NCBI GenBank assembly: GCA_033398695.1
Contig: CM065816.1
Location: 129,491,358 to 129,555,357, forward strand
Direction of reading: 5' to 3'
Source: Orobanche coerulescens
Lineage: Eukaryota > Streptophyta > Magnoliopsida > Lamiales > Orobanchaceae
DNA: 64,000 bases
In this document: positions 10,475 through 22,652 of the stretch, piece by piece
Numbering within the stretch: the first letter of the stretch is position 1
Layout: each line of letters opens with the position of its first letter
Notes under the pieces: generated by a model
What the model saw: the letters and a program-made list of their open reading frames with translations, nothing else
Database searches by the model: none
What the model was told of the DNA's origin: nothing
Translations under genes and position numbers: made by a program

Positions 10475-11170
10475 CTAATTCCAACACATTCTGAGCACGG
10501 TTTCCCTTAGTCTTAAAAACCCTTTTTTGGTCATCTTACCTTCCAGACAGAATTCACAAAATAGAAATGACTCAACTTGGAAGTCATTCAATGGTCCATC
10601 ATCTACCAATATTTGAATCCTCCTTAGGTTTACATGGACTAATCGTAAATGCCACAGATATGTTTGGTTTATGCTCGAAGGTTCTTTTCTCTTTTTAGGT
10701 TTAGACAAAGAGTTAAGCGATTTATGTTTATACATAGGAGTTTGTGCAGTATTAATGACATAGAGTCCATCAGTATAAATACCTTTCCAAATATATTCAC
10801 CATTTCTTCTTCTAATGATAGCATCATCATCAAAAAAAACTGAATAACCATCACATTTTAATTTAGAAACCCAAATAAAATTCATTCTGAAATCTGGTAC
10901 TAATAATACATTATTAAGGACTAATATTTTATCATTAATCTTCCACTGCACGGTTCCCACTGCAACAGCTATAAGCCTAGAATAATTGCCCCAGTTGATG
11001 GTTATCTCTCCCGCACTAAGCTGCTTGGTTACCTGAATACCATGCGAGTCAAAGCAAACATGATCAGTGGAGCCTGAATCAACTATCCACGAAGTGGCAG
11101 AACAAGCTGCCAAACATATTTTTACTACTAGTGCACGAGACATACCTTTCTTAAGAGCAGGGCAGTCCAT
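10475..11170 (-). pseudogene. Copia A protease and GAG-pre-integrase region
   Basis: One open minus-strand frame of 231 codons. It carries the aspartic-protease site WIVDSGSTDHVC near its N-terminus and the zinc-binding region LWHLRLVHVN and FCEFCLEGKM near its C-terminus. The usual LGH is changed to LVH, so the zinc site may be damaged. It lies between gag upstream (11172) and integrase downstream. Confidence 0.8.
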
Positions 11171-11171
11171 T

Positions 11172-11975
11172 TTAAAAATGTCCTTTCTGACTGCACTTGT
11201 ACCACTTTCCCTTTGGATTTTTGTTCGACTCAGGATGAGGAGTCTTGCTTTTAACCTTTAGAGTTGCCACTTGCTTCTGGCCCACTTGTTTCTTCTTCTT
11301 CTTCTTCTTACCCCACTTGGATTTAGAAGTCGAAACACCAGTAGCCGCAAGAACTTGATACCCTTGCCTAAAGAGACCTTCCATAGCTTGAAGCTCTGTC
11401 AGCAATTCCGCCAAGTTATACTCCCTATGATTCATATTGTAGTTTCAGCGGAAGTTCTCGAAGCTCTTAGGTAAGCTGCCTAGGATGATATCGACCTTCG
11501 TTTCCGCATCGATAGTAGGTCCTAAGATATCAAGTTCGTTTACATGAGAAATCATCTTTAGAACATGATCCCTTACCGGGGTTCCTTCAGGCATTTGGGT
11601 CGTCATCAAGACCCTCATAGCATTTTGCCTAGCCGCCCGGTTCTGATGACCAAGTATCTCGTCGAGATGTTTCATCATTTATGTGGCCGTGACCATACTC
11701 TGATGCTGCAATACATTTGCTAAAGAAGCCAAACTGTAACAGCGAGCTATCTGATCAGATTTATTCTATTTGCAGTATTCTTTCACCTCATCAGGTGTCG
11801 AATTCGCATCTGGTTCCAATGGGAATTCGTCAGTTAGAATAAAGTTGTGTTCCTCAGCAGTCAGGACAATATTAAGATTACATTTCCAATCAGCAAAGTT
11901 AGTGTCATCTAGTTTGTTTTCATTGAGAATTACAGCAAGTGGATTGAAAGATATCTGAGATAAAATTAAAAACAT
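11172..11975 (-). pseudogene. gag: Copia A gag, broken
   Basis: Three minus-strand pieces (11766-11975, 11445-11678, 11172-11435) encode the capsid start (LNENKLDDTNFADWKCNL), the middle (DHVLKMISHVNELDILG) and a lysine-rich tail ending in a zinc-knuckle start (KWYKCSQKGHF). The knuckle has lost its first regular cysteine spacing. It is recognisably copia gag but interrupted by stops and frameshifts. Confidence 0.75.
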
Positions 11976-12223
11976 TCATCACATAATGTATAGCAAAATA
12001 TATTGAAAAACACATTTCTTCTGACTTTTTTTCAATTTCGATAAATGTTGGTTGATTGTATATTTAATTGTGGGGATAGTTATATGATTCATAATATCCA
12101 TTACTATTTGATCCCTTTGAATTCCATATTCGTTGTAGAAGTTTAAATCGTATCAATTCATTAAAATAAATGGATTCATATCCAATATATTACCCGTGAT
12201 GAATAGATCAGAAACGTCTTGAA
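11976..12223 (-). other. Copia A leader, gag-proximal part
   Basis: AT-rich sequence upstream (minus sense) of gag with no open frame worth calling. It ends at the G1 target site and resumes at 21094. Confidence 0.45.
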
Positions 12224-12228
12224 TTATA
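12224..12228. repeat. TSD of G1, left copy (TTATA)
   Basis: TTATA precedes the left LTR and is repeated at 21089-21093 after the right LTR, which fixes the ends of G1. Confidence 0.9.
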
Positions 12229-12855
12229 TGTAATACCCGTAATTTCGATTTCCGGTAATTTCTTTTTTTCGGAGAAAGTCCGTTTTGACGACTCGCTCAT
12301 GACCGTTTCGTCATTTAGAGAATGATTAATTCTGCACTTTTTGTCATCCGAGTTCGTTTCGGTATCGTTTTGCTGAGTTCCGAGCTTTTTAGACGTTTTT
12401 CCGCACTTGAGTTCGATTCTTGCGAATCTCGTCCGAAACTGTTGTTTCGAGTTTCTCGTAAGTTCATTTAATGTTATTATTCTTGTTGCAAGCTTTGGTT
12501 TGGTGTTTCGATCGCGTATCGTGATTTTCGGACGTTTTGGGCCATTTTCGTAATTTCCCAAAGTTTTGGGTAATTACTTCCGTTGTCGGATTCCAAGCCT
12601 TCAGTTGGTCGGAATTGTGTGTTCTCTTAGCTCTTAGATTCGTCTTTGCGAGTACGTTGTAACCGTATCATCGATTCGTATTCAGGTTCTGGTTTCGGGG
12701 TCGTTCGGGCCGTCGGAGTTGGCCCCGGCCGACATGGCCGGGCAATCTGGGCCCAGCCGCATCTTGCCGAGTCACGGCCGGCGGTGCTCGGCAGCTTCGG
12801 CCGAGTCACGGCCGGTAGTGCTCGGCGACTTCCGGCCGAGCAGCCGTACCGTAGG

Positions 12856-13021
12856 GCCGCGGCACATGCCGGGCAGTGGCCGCGGCACACTCGTGGCATT
12901 TTTCGCCAAACCGACCAGACCGGTGCCGCGGCACACGCCGGCTGAGCCGCGGCACACTGCCGACCACTGGGAGCCATTTTGGGCCTGTGCCGCGGCACAC
13001 TCCCGCTGGGCCGCGGCACAC
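12856..13021 (+). promoter_or_regulatory. G1 left-LTR GCCGCGGCAC palindrome cluster
   Basis: Six copies of a core GCCGCGGCAC (extended form TGCCGCGGCA, palindromic) occur in about 165 bases. The cluster ends ten bases before the TATA-like box. Just upstream (12770-12840) lie repeats of GTCACGGCCGG. The CG-rich palindromes would be heavy CG and CHG methylation targets. Confidence 0.7.
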
Positions 13022-13030
13022 TGTGCAGCC

Positions 13031-13039
13031 TATTTAAGG
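13031..13039 (+). promoter_or_regulatory. TATA-like box of G1 left LTR
   Basis: TATTTAAGG follows the palindrome cluster; the same sequence is at 19038-19046 in the right LTR. Confidence 0.55.
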
Positions 13040-13984
13040 CCCAGCAGTCGTTTTTTCGCCATTTTTTCTCCTACTTCTACTTCTCTTCCGTGGCTGGGGT
13101 TGTTCCTATCATGGAGAGATGTTGTTTGTCAACAAATCCATGAAGTTTTGGAGTTCATATCATCAATCATCCATCCTATAACATCCTTTGATCGAGCGAA
13201 TCAGGTCAGATTTTCTAGAAATCTAATTTTGGGGATTTTGGGTATTTTATTCAATTTCGTCCGTTTAATCCGTTTTAACTCAGAATATTGATGGATTGAT
13301 GATTGTTAAGCTATATTATATCTAATTCCTTGTTATTCCATGGTTGGATTGCCACCGATTTGTCGTTTTATTGAGTATTTTATCGACGCCTTGAAGGTGT
13401 TCGATAAAATGTCACAAAGAGAATTCGAGCGTTCTACGATTATTCTTCCTCGTATGATCGATGATTTATTGATTATATGTTGTTAGGGTCGAATTCTTGT
13501 GAAGAACTCGAGTCGGAACCCTTCCATTCGTTGTCTCCTTCGGGGTCCGAGCTTCCCGGTCGAACGGTGTTCTTCGGAACGTTTGGTAGCGGTTATTAAG
13601 GCAAGTATCTTATTATACGACTTGTATCTTGTGACTAGTAATTACGTATGATATGTATGACGATTTTGCTTGCCTCCGTAAATATGTTCCGTTTGAGTTG
13701 GTTGTGTTTTCCGAAATTTGAAGGCTTTGTGATAATAGTGATATATTGGTATCCGTGTTAGGCGTCGTGCCATTTGTGCAGGATTGCGATGTACATATGA
13801 GATGGTTGTACACGTGGTTGTTCAATGTATTGTGTACCGAATGTGTGTTATGTTGGTTAAGAGTCGTTGTGATGATCATGATATTTGTGTTGTTTTAGTT
13901 TACATACTTGATTGAACATTTCAGTGTAATGTGGAATGGCTTGACATTTAATGATTATGAATTATGTCGTGTCGATGTGTGTGT

Positions 13985-14360
13985 GTTCCAGGTAGGGTCT
14001 GACGAGGCCTCTGGAGTTCGGTACATGATGTGTACGAACAAAGTGTGTGATCCAGGTAGGGTCTGACGAGGCCTCTGGAGTCCGGTACATGACGTGTACG
14101 GATAAGGTGTGTGATCCAGGTAGGGTCTGACGAGGCCTCTGGAGTTCGGTACATGATGTGTACGAACGATGTTGTGGCCGGGTAGGGTCCGTTGAGGCCT
14201 CCGGAGTTCGGTACATGATGTGTACGAACAGTGTGTGTGGCCGGGTAGGGTCCGTTGAGGCCTCCGGAGTTCGGTACATGATGTGTACGAACAATGTGTG
14301 TGGTCCGGGTAAGGTCCGTCGAGGCCTCCGGAGTTCGGTACATGATGTGTACGAACAATG
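13985..14360 (+). repeat. G1 LTR tandem repeat, about 63 bases x 6
   Basis: Six units begin with GGTAGGGTC and contain GAGGCCTC and GTACATGATGTGTAC, an inverted repeat with arms GTACA/TGTAC. Unit length is about 61-64 bases. The right LTR holds the same block at 19990-20355 with many one- or two-base losses. Confidence 0.85.
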
Positions 14361-15092
14361 ATCGTGTAGCATTGATTGTTCGGGTAACATTTTAAATATG
14401 GATCTCGGACTCATAATGATATATTATTTAGTATGCTTTGAAACGAGAATCGGGCTAAGGCCCTATTGTTTACGAAAAGGGTTTTGTAAATTGGGACTCG
14501 AGATCCAAAAGAATTTCGCTTTAAAATCCCGAGATGATGTGTTCCTTTTCAAATATCTCTTACTTGAGTTCGAAATTCTAAAACTTCTAGAACATTTTGA
14601 TAATTGATTTCGTATTAAATTAGTTGCTATTTGCTTGTTACATTTCGTATGGTTTGATACTTGCACTAGTAAAACAGTGGAGTTTTACTAACCCCCGAGT
14701 ATTCGGGGTGGATGTCTGCTTTGCGTCCAGGTACATGCAGGTTCAGGGGAGCAGTCACAGGATTGGCACAAGGGGATGACGAGCTACGATACTAATCAAG
14801 AGTTGAGAGTTGGTAGAGTTTATTTGTATTGTTAGAGTTGATTCAGTCTTCCGTTGTATTATATTTCGAACCCTGTGTGGGTAATGTTGTTAGTCAGTCC
14901 TGTTGATAGAGTTGTGTGACCTCATCGGTCTGTGTGTTTATGTGTAAGTGACCTTAACGGTCTGTATTATTATATTGTTTGACCCTGGCCGGGCAAGCAT
15001 TTGGTTGTTTATGGACGTTTAGCCTGGTAGATCCTTGCGGAAAGGGTTTACGGCGTGTAATATTCTCATACGGTTTTGGGGGTGTTACATTT

Positions 15093-15104
15093 ATGGTATC
15101 AGAG
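15093..15104 (+). other. G1 primer binding site, initiator Met tRNA
   Basis: TGGTATCAGAGC, an exact match to the usual primer site, begins four bases after the left LTR. Confidence 0.85.
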
Positions 15105-16525
15105 CTTAGGTTGCAGAAACCTAGGCTGTCGGGTCGAGTCGAGTCGTGGTTTGTCGAGTAATGTGTGGTCTTGTTGTTCGAGTCGTCACGTGACAAGTTG
15201 AGTTGTGCGTAGTCACAACGTGTCGGATATGTTGTCAGACGAGATTAGTATCGTGGGCGACCGTCACCTCCGTGCAACCTGTTGATGTAAGTCTCCTCTT
15301 TTATGCATAATAATTGTGTTCATGATTTCATTTATGTGTGATATTTGTGGTGCATAATTTTATTTACACGGTGTTGTGTAATGAAGTTGTATTCGATACT
15401 TGGATACGCTGTACGTGTATAGAACTGGATGTATTGATGTTTGGCCCTTGAGCCACCACGTGGTTGGTATGGTGTGAAAGTTGTGAACCTTGATGGGTTT
15501 TACGGTAGAGTTTGTGGGAAACTCCGATGAATGATTTTGCTGTGTGTTTAAACTTGATGTCATGAGATGTATGTGATTGAATTGGCGACCCTGTTTGCCA
15601 TTTGGGCATGTGGTTTTAATATCGACTATTTTGGATTGTTGTAATTATACCTGCTACGGGTAGCTTTGAAAACGTTTTTCCTTAAAGACTACTGATTTAA
15701 GCATTTTTGTGGAAATCAAAATTTTTGGAAAAATCTTGTTTTGCAAAACGACCCTAATTTTCGGAATTTAAATGTTATGTGTTTGTGTGTTGGGGGCTCT
15801 TGTGACAGTGCAGTCCTGCTGGCTAGATGTTACGGCCGTAAGATGTTTTCTATTACGGCCGTAAGCTCGGAGTTGTTACGGCGTAAAGCGCATGTTATTC
15901 TGGCCGTTAACTTTTGGTGACCAGTAGAAATTTGTTATTACAGTTGTACCCGTGCCCCTTGATTATTTAATCTCTGTTGATATATCGGTGATGGATGGCG
16001 TGGTAACATGTTGTTACCCCGTATAACGCTAGCAAAGATAATGATATACTGATAAGGTCATTTTGACGATATCGTCTAGCGAAAAGATTGAAGCCTCGAT
16101 GTGTTGTTTTGCAAATAGCTTCAATTAAAACAGTTTTGATAATGAGATACATTGTTTTAATTAAACGACCGAGGTATTATAAGTGTTTTCAAAAATTTCA
16201 TTTCACCAATTTTTTTTCAAACTTGAGAATTTTAAAATTTTTATCATTTGAATAATACCTCGGAAACATTTTATTTTTGTTGTTAGTGTTTGATCCCTGC
16301 GATACGTGTTTGGTTTTGACCGCGTTTGATTTGGTAAAATCTAAACATCTCTGTTGATGTGACTGTGTGGATTATTTTTTTTATGAAGTTCTAAAATTAC
16401 AGTGTTAGTTCGTGCACTTGTGTGATGACTTGGAGTTGATGTTTTAACGTGCTGCTATTTATTGTCTTATCTTGACGTTGTGATATTCGTTTGGATGTGT
16501 TATTTTTATTGGTCGTCCGTCCAGT
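15105..16525 (+). other. G1 leader, non-coding
   Basis: No convincing open frame. It holds two perfect TTACGGCCGTAA palindromes (15830-15841 and 15853-15864) and degenerate forms near 15877 and 15897, the motif amplified in the G3 LTR. The rest is T/G-rich with nothing further recognised. Confidence 0.6.
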
Positions 16526-17555
16526 ATGCCGAGAGGCCGTGGCCGAGGACGTGGTCGTAGTCGTCGTCGTGATCAGCAGCAATCATCCAGAGGTAATGTT
16601 GATATTGGCGCCGCCACCACCCTTCGTCAGGTGACCGACCGGTTGGCGCATATGAATCAGACCGTACATCGAGACGGGATTCCGGATGAAGATAACGGAG
16701 CTGGTAAGTGGTTACGAGATGTGATGAGAATGCACCCGCCCCGTTTTGTAGGTTCTTCGGACTCGTTAGGCTGGGAGAATTGGCTCTTCCAGTTGGACAT
16801 AACATTTGATCTTTGTAGCTTGCCCCGATGAGAGAAGAGTGCCTATTGCTCAATACCTACTCGACAGGGAAGCTGCAGACTGGTGGGAGGCCGTAGCGCC
16901 TAGTGATCGTACCGCTACTTGGACTGAATTCAAAACTGCCATGGAGGCCGAGTATTGTCCGCCGCCTGTTAAAGAGCGTAGGATTGTCGAGTTTTTCTCG
17001 GCTACGCCCCGAGACGTGTCGATGTCCCAGGCGATAGTCGATTATAATCGACAACTGTGTTATGTTCGGGATCAGGTGAAAAGTGAGGCGGATAAGGTTC
17101 GTTATTTCAATATGCGTATGAAACCTCAGATTCGGCAGTGTATGGCCCCTTTTATGTGTACAACCTTGAGGGACTATCAGGATCGAGCCTTGGCGTTTGA
17201 GATGGCTATAATGTCTACCGAGTTCGTACCGGTAGCGAAAAAGCAGAAGATTTCCGATGACGCATCGGGAAGTAAGGGAATTGGGATTCCCACACCTCAA
17301 CCCTCGTATCAGCCGAGTATGGGACCTTCTCAGTCAGTTAGAGAACCCAAAAGACCCAAGTCGGTGTCTTTGAGTTCTGGTAATGCTCCTAGGTGTTTCC
17401 ACTGTAACGTTCTAGGCCATGAACGCGCGCATTGTAAGAAACCGCCAGTGACTTGTTATAATTGTGGACACGAGGGGCATCGAGTTCGATCGCGAGATTG
17501 TTGCCGAGATGATAAGGGACCGGAATTCTATTCCTACTTCCGGAGGGCCCAGTGA
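16526..17555 (+). pseudogene. gag: G1 gag with two zinc knuckles, one frameshift
   Basis: ATG 16526 opens an arginine/glycine-rich N-terminus (PRGRGRGRGRSRRRDQQ). The frame changes near 16810; the second frame runs to TGA at 17553-17555. The capsid region (Retrotrans_gag) contains RVPIAQYLLDREAADWWEA. The nucleocapsid has a regular CCHC knuckle (CFHCNVLGHERAHC) and a second with six instead of four residues between H and the last C (CYNCGHEGHRVRSRDC). It is the only coding region of G1. A product would supply particles to which another element's pol must be added; with the frameshift as read, even this is lost. Confidence 0.85.
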
Positions 17556-18243
17556 TGTCTAGTGATGGTGTTTTTGGTACTCGCTACACGGATTGTTTCG
17601 CGTGTAGAGATGTTTTTTTTTTGTGACGCTTTTACATTTGGAACTTGTTGAATGATATTTTGTTTTGTGTAAGTTCCCGTTTAGTTGTTGAACCTACGGA
17701 GGCGTGTCAGTGGACCACGAGTTCATGAGCATGGTATTTTATTATGTGTCGTTATATTTTGTTTCGTATCACTGTGATAACCTTAGTTTAAGTTTCGGGG
17801 CGAAACTTATTTTTTGTGTGATAGAATGTAATATCCGGTATTCTCATTTTCTGTTATCTTGAAATTATTTGTATTTTGACGTCGGACATTTTCTTGTTGA
17901 TGAGTATCGGAGTGATTTCTATCGTGTTATTCTATTTGTTTCTTTCGCATAGCCGTTTTAGTCAGGTGCGGCTTGTTGTCGCGTGCGTTTCTTTGATTAA
18001 ATGTGTGCATGTGATGTGACGTTAATTTCTCGTTATTGTTTTGAATCTTAGTCGGTGGCATTGTGTTGGTCGTCGTGGAGCGTGTTTTCACGCCGTATGT
18101 CTTTTGGCGTTTCTTGCAGCGTTTCGCCGTTGGGCGCGAGTTTTCGGTTTTTGTGTATCTCGTCGAGTCTTCCTGACAGTGGATATTGCTTCTCCCTACT
18201 TGTTTTAAGTTTCGGGACGAAACTTCTTTTAAGGAGGGTAGAA
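17556..18243 (+). other. G1 3' region with two hairpin plus LTR-start modules and the polypurine tract
   Basis: AAGTTTCGGGGCGAAACTT (about 17791) and AAGTTTCGGGACGAAACTT (about 18207) are inverted repeats with three-base loops. The second is followed by AAGGAGGGTAGAA and the right LTR at 18244. The first is followed by GATAGAATGTAATATCCGG, which imitates an LTR start, suggesting a relic of an older or duplicated 3' end. No coding sequence seen. Confidence 0.6.
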
Positions 18244-21088
18244 TGTAATACCCGTAATTTCGATTTCCGGTAATTTTTTTTTTTCGGAGAAAGTCCATTT
18301 TGTCGACTCGCTCATGACCGTTTCGTCATTTAGAGAATGATTAATTCTGCACTTTTTGTCATCCGAGTTCGTTTCGGTATCGTTTTGCTGAGTTCCGAGC
18401 TTTTTAGACGCTTTTCCGCACTTGAGTTCGATTCTTGCGAATCTCGTCCGAAACTGTTGTTTCGAGTTTCTTGTAAGTTCATTTAATGTTATTATTCTTG
18501 TTGCAAGCTTTGGTTTGGTGTTTCGATCGCGTATCGTGATTTTCGGATGTTTTGGGCCATTTTCGTAATTTCCCAAAGTTTTGGGTAATTACTTCCGTTG
18601 TCGGATTCCGAGCCTTCAGTTGGTCGGAATTGTGTGTTCTCTTAGCTCTTAGATTCGTCTTTGCGAGTACGTTGTAACCGTATCATCGATTCGTATTCAG
18701 GTTCGGGTTTCGGGGTCGTTCGGGCCGTCGGAGTTGGCCCGGCGACATGGCCGGGCAATGAGGCCAGGCAGTCTTGGCGAGTCACGGCCGGCGGTGCTCG
18801 GCAGCTTCTGGCCGAGTCACGGCCGGTAGTGCTCAGCGACTTCCGCCGGCGGCCCGTCTGCGTAGGGCCGCGGCACATCTTTGGCGAGGCCGCGGCACTC
18901 TGTGGCATTTTTCGGCCAAACCGACCTGCAGTGCCGCGGCACACGCCCGGGTGAGCGGCACACCGCCGACCACCGGGAGCCATTTTTGGGCCTGTGCGCG
19001 GCACACTCCCGGCCGGGCCGCGGCACACCTGTGCGGCTATTTAAGGCCCAGCAGTCGTGTTTTAGCCATTTTTTCTCCTGCTTCTACTTCTCTTCCGCGG
19101 CTGGGGTTGTTCCTATCATGGAGAGATGTTGTTTGTCAACAAATCCATGAGGTTTTGGAGTTCATATCATCAATCATCCATCCTATAACATCCTTTGATC
19201 GAGCGAATCAGGTCAGATTTTCTAGAAATCTAATTTTGGGGATTTTGGGTATTTTGTTCGATTTCGTCCGTTTAATCCGTTTTAACTCATAATATTGATG
19301 GATTGATGATTGTTAAGCTATATTATATCTAATTCCTTGTTATTCCACGGTTGGATTTCCACGGATTTGTCGTTTTATTGAGTATTTTATCGACGCCTTG
19401 AAGGTGTTCGATAAAATGTCACAAAGAGAATTCGAGCGTTCTACGATTATTCTTCCTCGTATGATCGATGATTTATTGATTATATGTTGTTAGGGTCGAA
19501 TTGTTGTGAAGAACTCGAGTCGGAACCCTTCCGTTCGTTGTCTCCTTCGGGGTCCGAGCTTCCCGGTCGAACGGTGTTCTTCGGAACGTTTGGTAGCGGT
19601 TATTAAGGCAAGTATCTTATTATACGACTTGTATCTTGTGACTAGTAATTACGTATGATATGTATGACGATTTTGCTTGCCTCCGTAAATATGTTCCGTT
19701 TGAGTTGGTTGTGTTTTCCGAAATTTGAAGGCTTTGTGATAATAGTGATATATTGGTATCCGTGTTAGGCGTCGTGCCATTTGTGCTGGATTGCGATGTA
19801 CATTTGAGATGGTTGTACACGTGGTTGTTCAATGTATTGTGTACCGAATGTGTGTTATGTTGGTTAAGAGTCGTTGTGATGATCATGATATTTGTGTTGT
19901 TTTGGTTTACATACTTGATTGAACATTTCAGTGTAATGTGGAATGGCTTGACATTTAATGATTATGAATTATGTCGTGTCGATGTGTGTGTGTTCCAGGT
20001 AGGGTCCGACGAGGCCTGCGGAGTTCGGTACATGATGTGTACGAACAAAGTGTGTGATCCGGTAGGGTCCGACGAGGCCTCTGAGTCCGGTACATGACGT
20101 GTACGGACAAGGTGTGTGATCCGGTAGGGTCGACGAGGCCTGCGGAGTTCGGTACATGATGTGTACGAACGATGTTGTGGCCGGGTAGGGTCCGTTGAGG
20201 CCTCGGAGTTCGGTACATGATGTGTATGAGCAGTGTGTGTGGCGGGTAGGGTCCGTTGAGGCCTCGGAGTTCGGTACATGATGTGTACGAACAATGTGTG
20301 TGGTCGGGTAAGGTCCGTCGAGGCCTCCAGTTAGGTACATGATGTGTACGAACAATGATCGTGTAGCAGTGATTGTTCGGTAACATTTTAAATATGGATC
20401 TCGGACTCATAATGATATATTATTTAGTATGCTTTGAAACGAGAATCGGGCTAAGGCCCTATTGTTTACGAAAAGGGTTTTGTAAATTGGGACTCGAGAT
20501 CCAAAAGAATTTACGCTTTAAAAATCCCGAGATGATGTGTTCCTTTTCAAATATCTCTTACTTGAGTTCGAAATTCTAAAACTTCTAGGAACATTTTGAT
20601 AATTGATTTCCGTATTAAATTCGTAGTTGCTATTTGCTTGTTACATTTCGTATGGTTTGATACTTGCACTAGTAAAACAGTGGAGTTTTACTAACCCCGA
20701 GTATTCGGGGTGGATGTCTGTTTGCGTCCGGTACATGCGAGTTCGGGGAGCGATCACAGGATTGGCACAAGGGGATGACGAGCTGCGATACTAATCAAGA
20801 GTTGAGAGTTGGTAGAGTTTATTTGTATTGTTAGAGTTGATTCAGTCTTCCGTTGTATTGTATTTCGAACCCTGTGTGGGTAATGTTGTTAGTCAGTCCT
20901 GTTAATAGAGTTGTGTGACCTCATCGGTCTGTGTGTTTATGTGTAAGTGACCTTAATGGTCTGTATTATTATATTGTTTGACCTTGGCCGGGCAAGCATT
21001 TGGTTGTTTATGGACGTTTAGCCTGGTAGATCCTTGCGGAAAGGGTTTACGGCGTGTAATATTCTCATACGGTTTTGGGGGTGTTACA
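18244..21088 (+). repeat. G1 right LTR
   Basis: Starts TGTAATACCC and ends TGTTACA, followed by TSD TTATA. It matches the left LTR but has many small indels, mostly in CG, CCGG and CTG contexts. The palindrome cluster lies at 18867-19030, the TATA-like box at 19038-19046 and the tandem block at 19990-20355. Confidence 0.9.
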
Positions 21089-21093
21089 TTATA
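21089..21093. repeat. TSD of G1, right copy (TTATA)
   Basis: Exact repeat of 12224-12228. Confidence 0.9.
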
Positions 21094-22652
21094 TCATTAA
21101 AAATATGAGGTAGAACCAATAAAGATTTGTTTTTCACTTCATCACTGGTCTAATTCAAGAATTGTTTTTGATCCAATCCATAGGAATCAATAGAAAAGGC
21201 AAATCCCTTATGATACACCAGATCCGGCTTGGTTATTGATAGAGTGAATAGATCTGCCATTTCTTGTTGAAATCTCCATTTGGAACTGTCCATATCCGGT
21301 TCATCCTTCAGAACCCTATCAAAAACACAATATATATGCTAGCAACCAACACCTCAAAAACTCCGCATATGCAAGCCACGATCGTGTGGACGTTTATACA
21401 CACATTTTTCAAGTTGTGTTTTACGTCTTTGATTTTAATATCTAGTCAACTTACGTTATGACAAGTAAAATTAATAGTTGGTTCCTCTTGGTCATGTATT
21501 AATTAACATAGATTCTGATAGGGATCTTATTAGTTAATCCACCTAAGTGAACACCATAATTTAACAACCTTAAAATATTATCTTTTAAATAATAGTCCTA
21601 CATATGGAGAGATCCTATCATAAAAAACAATATTTACCTTTTGTTATCATTTAGAAATTTAAAACTAGTGAACCTATAATTAGCACATCCGATATGAAGG
21701 AATACCCTAATGTCAACGCGCATGCTAATTACTTCACAATTTAAATTAATCATGGAGGCCAATTTGATTTTATTTTCAAAAAATTATTCAATTTAGTCAC
21801 TTAGTTATTTTAGCCTGTAGGTTTTTAATTTTCTCATCCTAACATGCAGGAAACATATCACGCATACATTCATACATGTCAAACATCCAAAACAGTAGAA
21901 ACCAAAATAAAAGCATGGATAATTAATTATCCAATTATCATGGTCTTCTTCCTAGAATTGAATCCAAGAAAATCTTCGACTCGATATCTCCCACTGGATA
22001 AAGCATCTCGTCACTCCTCACCGGCCGGGGTGTGGATTTACAAAATTAAAGTTTCGCTTATATGCAAAATTAATTACATAAAAAAATCAATTTTAAATCC
22101 CGACTCTCCAGCGGACACAACGAACGTCAGTGAAACGGACCGGGCCAAAAACTGGACGACCCTCCCGAACCGGTGAACCGGCCTGGAACAGCCTGCCCGA
22201 GGACCTCGCGGCAGCATGGTCTTGCTCGCCGACAGCGATGTGTGTCAGCAGCGACAGCGTCTTCTTTGTCGGTCGCGGCTCTCCAGCAGTCCCGGTGTCC
22301 CGGTTTTGCTCTACTTCTTCGTGATATTGTCTTCCCCGGATTCGATTACAATTGTACACAAAATAAAATGCATCGAAAACAGCAAGATTACATGAAAAAA
22401 TAAGATCCTAGATCTTCTCGCGGATTTTCTCACGGGAAAAACCATTACATGCCTCAAAACCAGGCCAAACCAACAATTGCATAAATAATAAAAATAAATA
22501 AATAAATAAACCATTCACATAACCATGATAATTGGATCATATTTTGTGCAAGAACAAGTGTAGCAAAATACTCCAACATCAACTTACATGAATGTTTAAA
22601 TTGCTATCAACTAATCACCAAAATTAATTAAATAGCAAAAGCCTAAAAATCT
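21094..22652 (-). other. Copia A leader, distal part
   Basis: AT-rich with a GC-rich island at 22100-22330. I see no recognisable coding region; short open frames over the GC-rich island have no known motif. It is assigned to copia A because it joins 11976-12223 across the G1 TSD and leads to a primer site at 22653. Confidence 0.45.

Larger units (their letters stand above)
12229..15088 (+). repeat. G1 left LTR
   Basis: Starts TGTAATACCC and ends TGTTACA. In order it contains a conserved 5' part shared with G3, a GC-rich palindrome block (12856-13021), a TATA-like box (13031-13039) and a tandem repeat block (13985-14360). No coding role is supported; short frames in the GC-rich part are by-products of composition. 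Confidence 0.9.
12229..21088 (+). mobile_element. G1: non-autonomous gypsy element carrying only gag
   Basis: LTRs of 2860 and 2845 bases flank an internal region of only about 3.15 kb. That region has an initiator-Met primer site, a long leader, a gag and a polypurine tract, but no protease, RT, RNase H or integrase. TSD is TTATA. Gag resembles that of G2 (shared motifs such as VPIAQY and DWWEAV), so a Tekay-like chromovirus origin is inferred. The layout matches the TR-GAG class of plant retrotransposons. It sits in the copia A leader. Confidence 0.85.

Noticed and set aside
12627..13291. Open frames in the GC-rich part of the G1 left LTR (and 18642-19292 in the right)
   Set aside because: They overlap the palindrome cluster, are open in several frames at once and are not conserved between the two LTRs.
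13948..14414. Repetitive frames encoding HIMYRTPEAS-type units
   Set aside because: They are translations of the ~63-base LTR tandem repeat; the right LTR copy breaks the frame repeatedly.
22093..22403. Possible host gene exon in a GC-rich island
   Set aside because: No recognised domain, open frames on both strands, no clear splice sites with neighbours; it lies between copia A leader segments.
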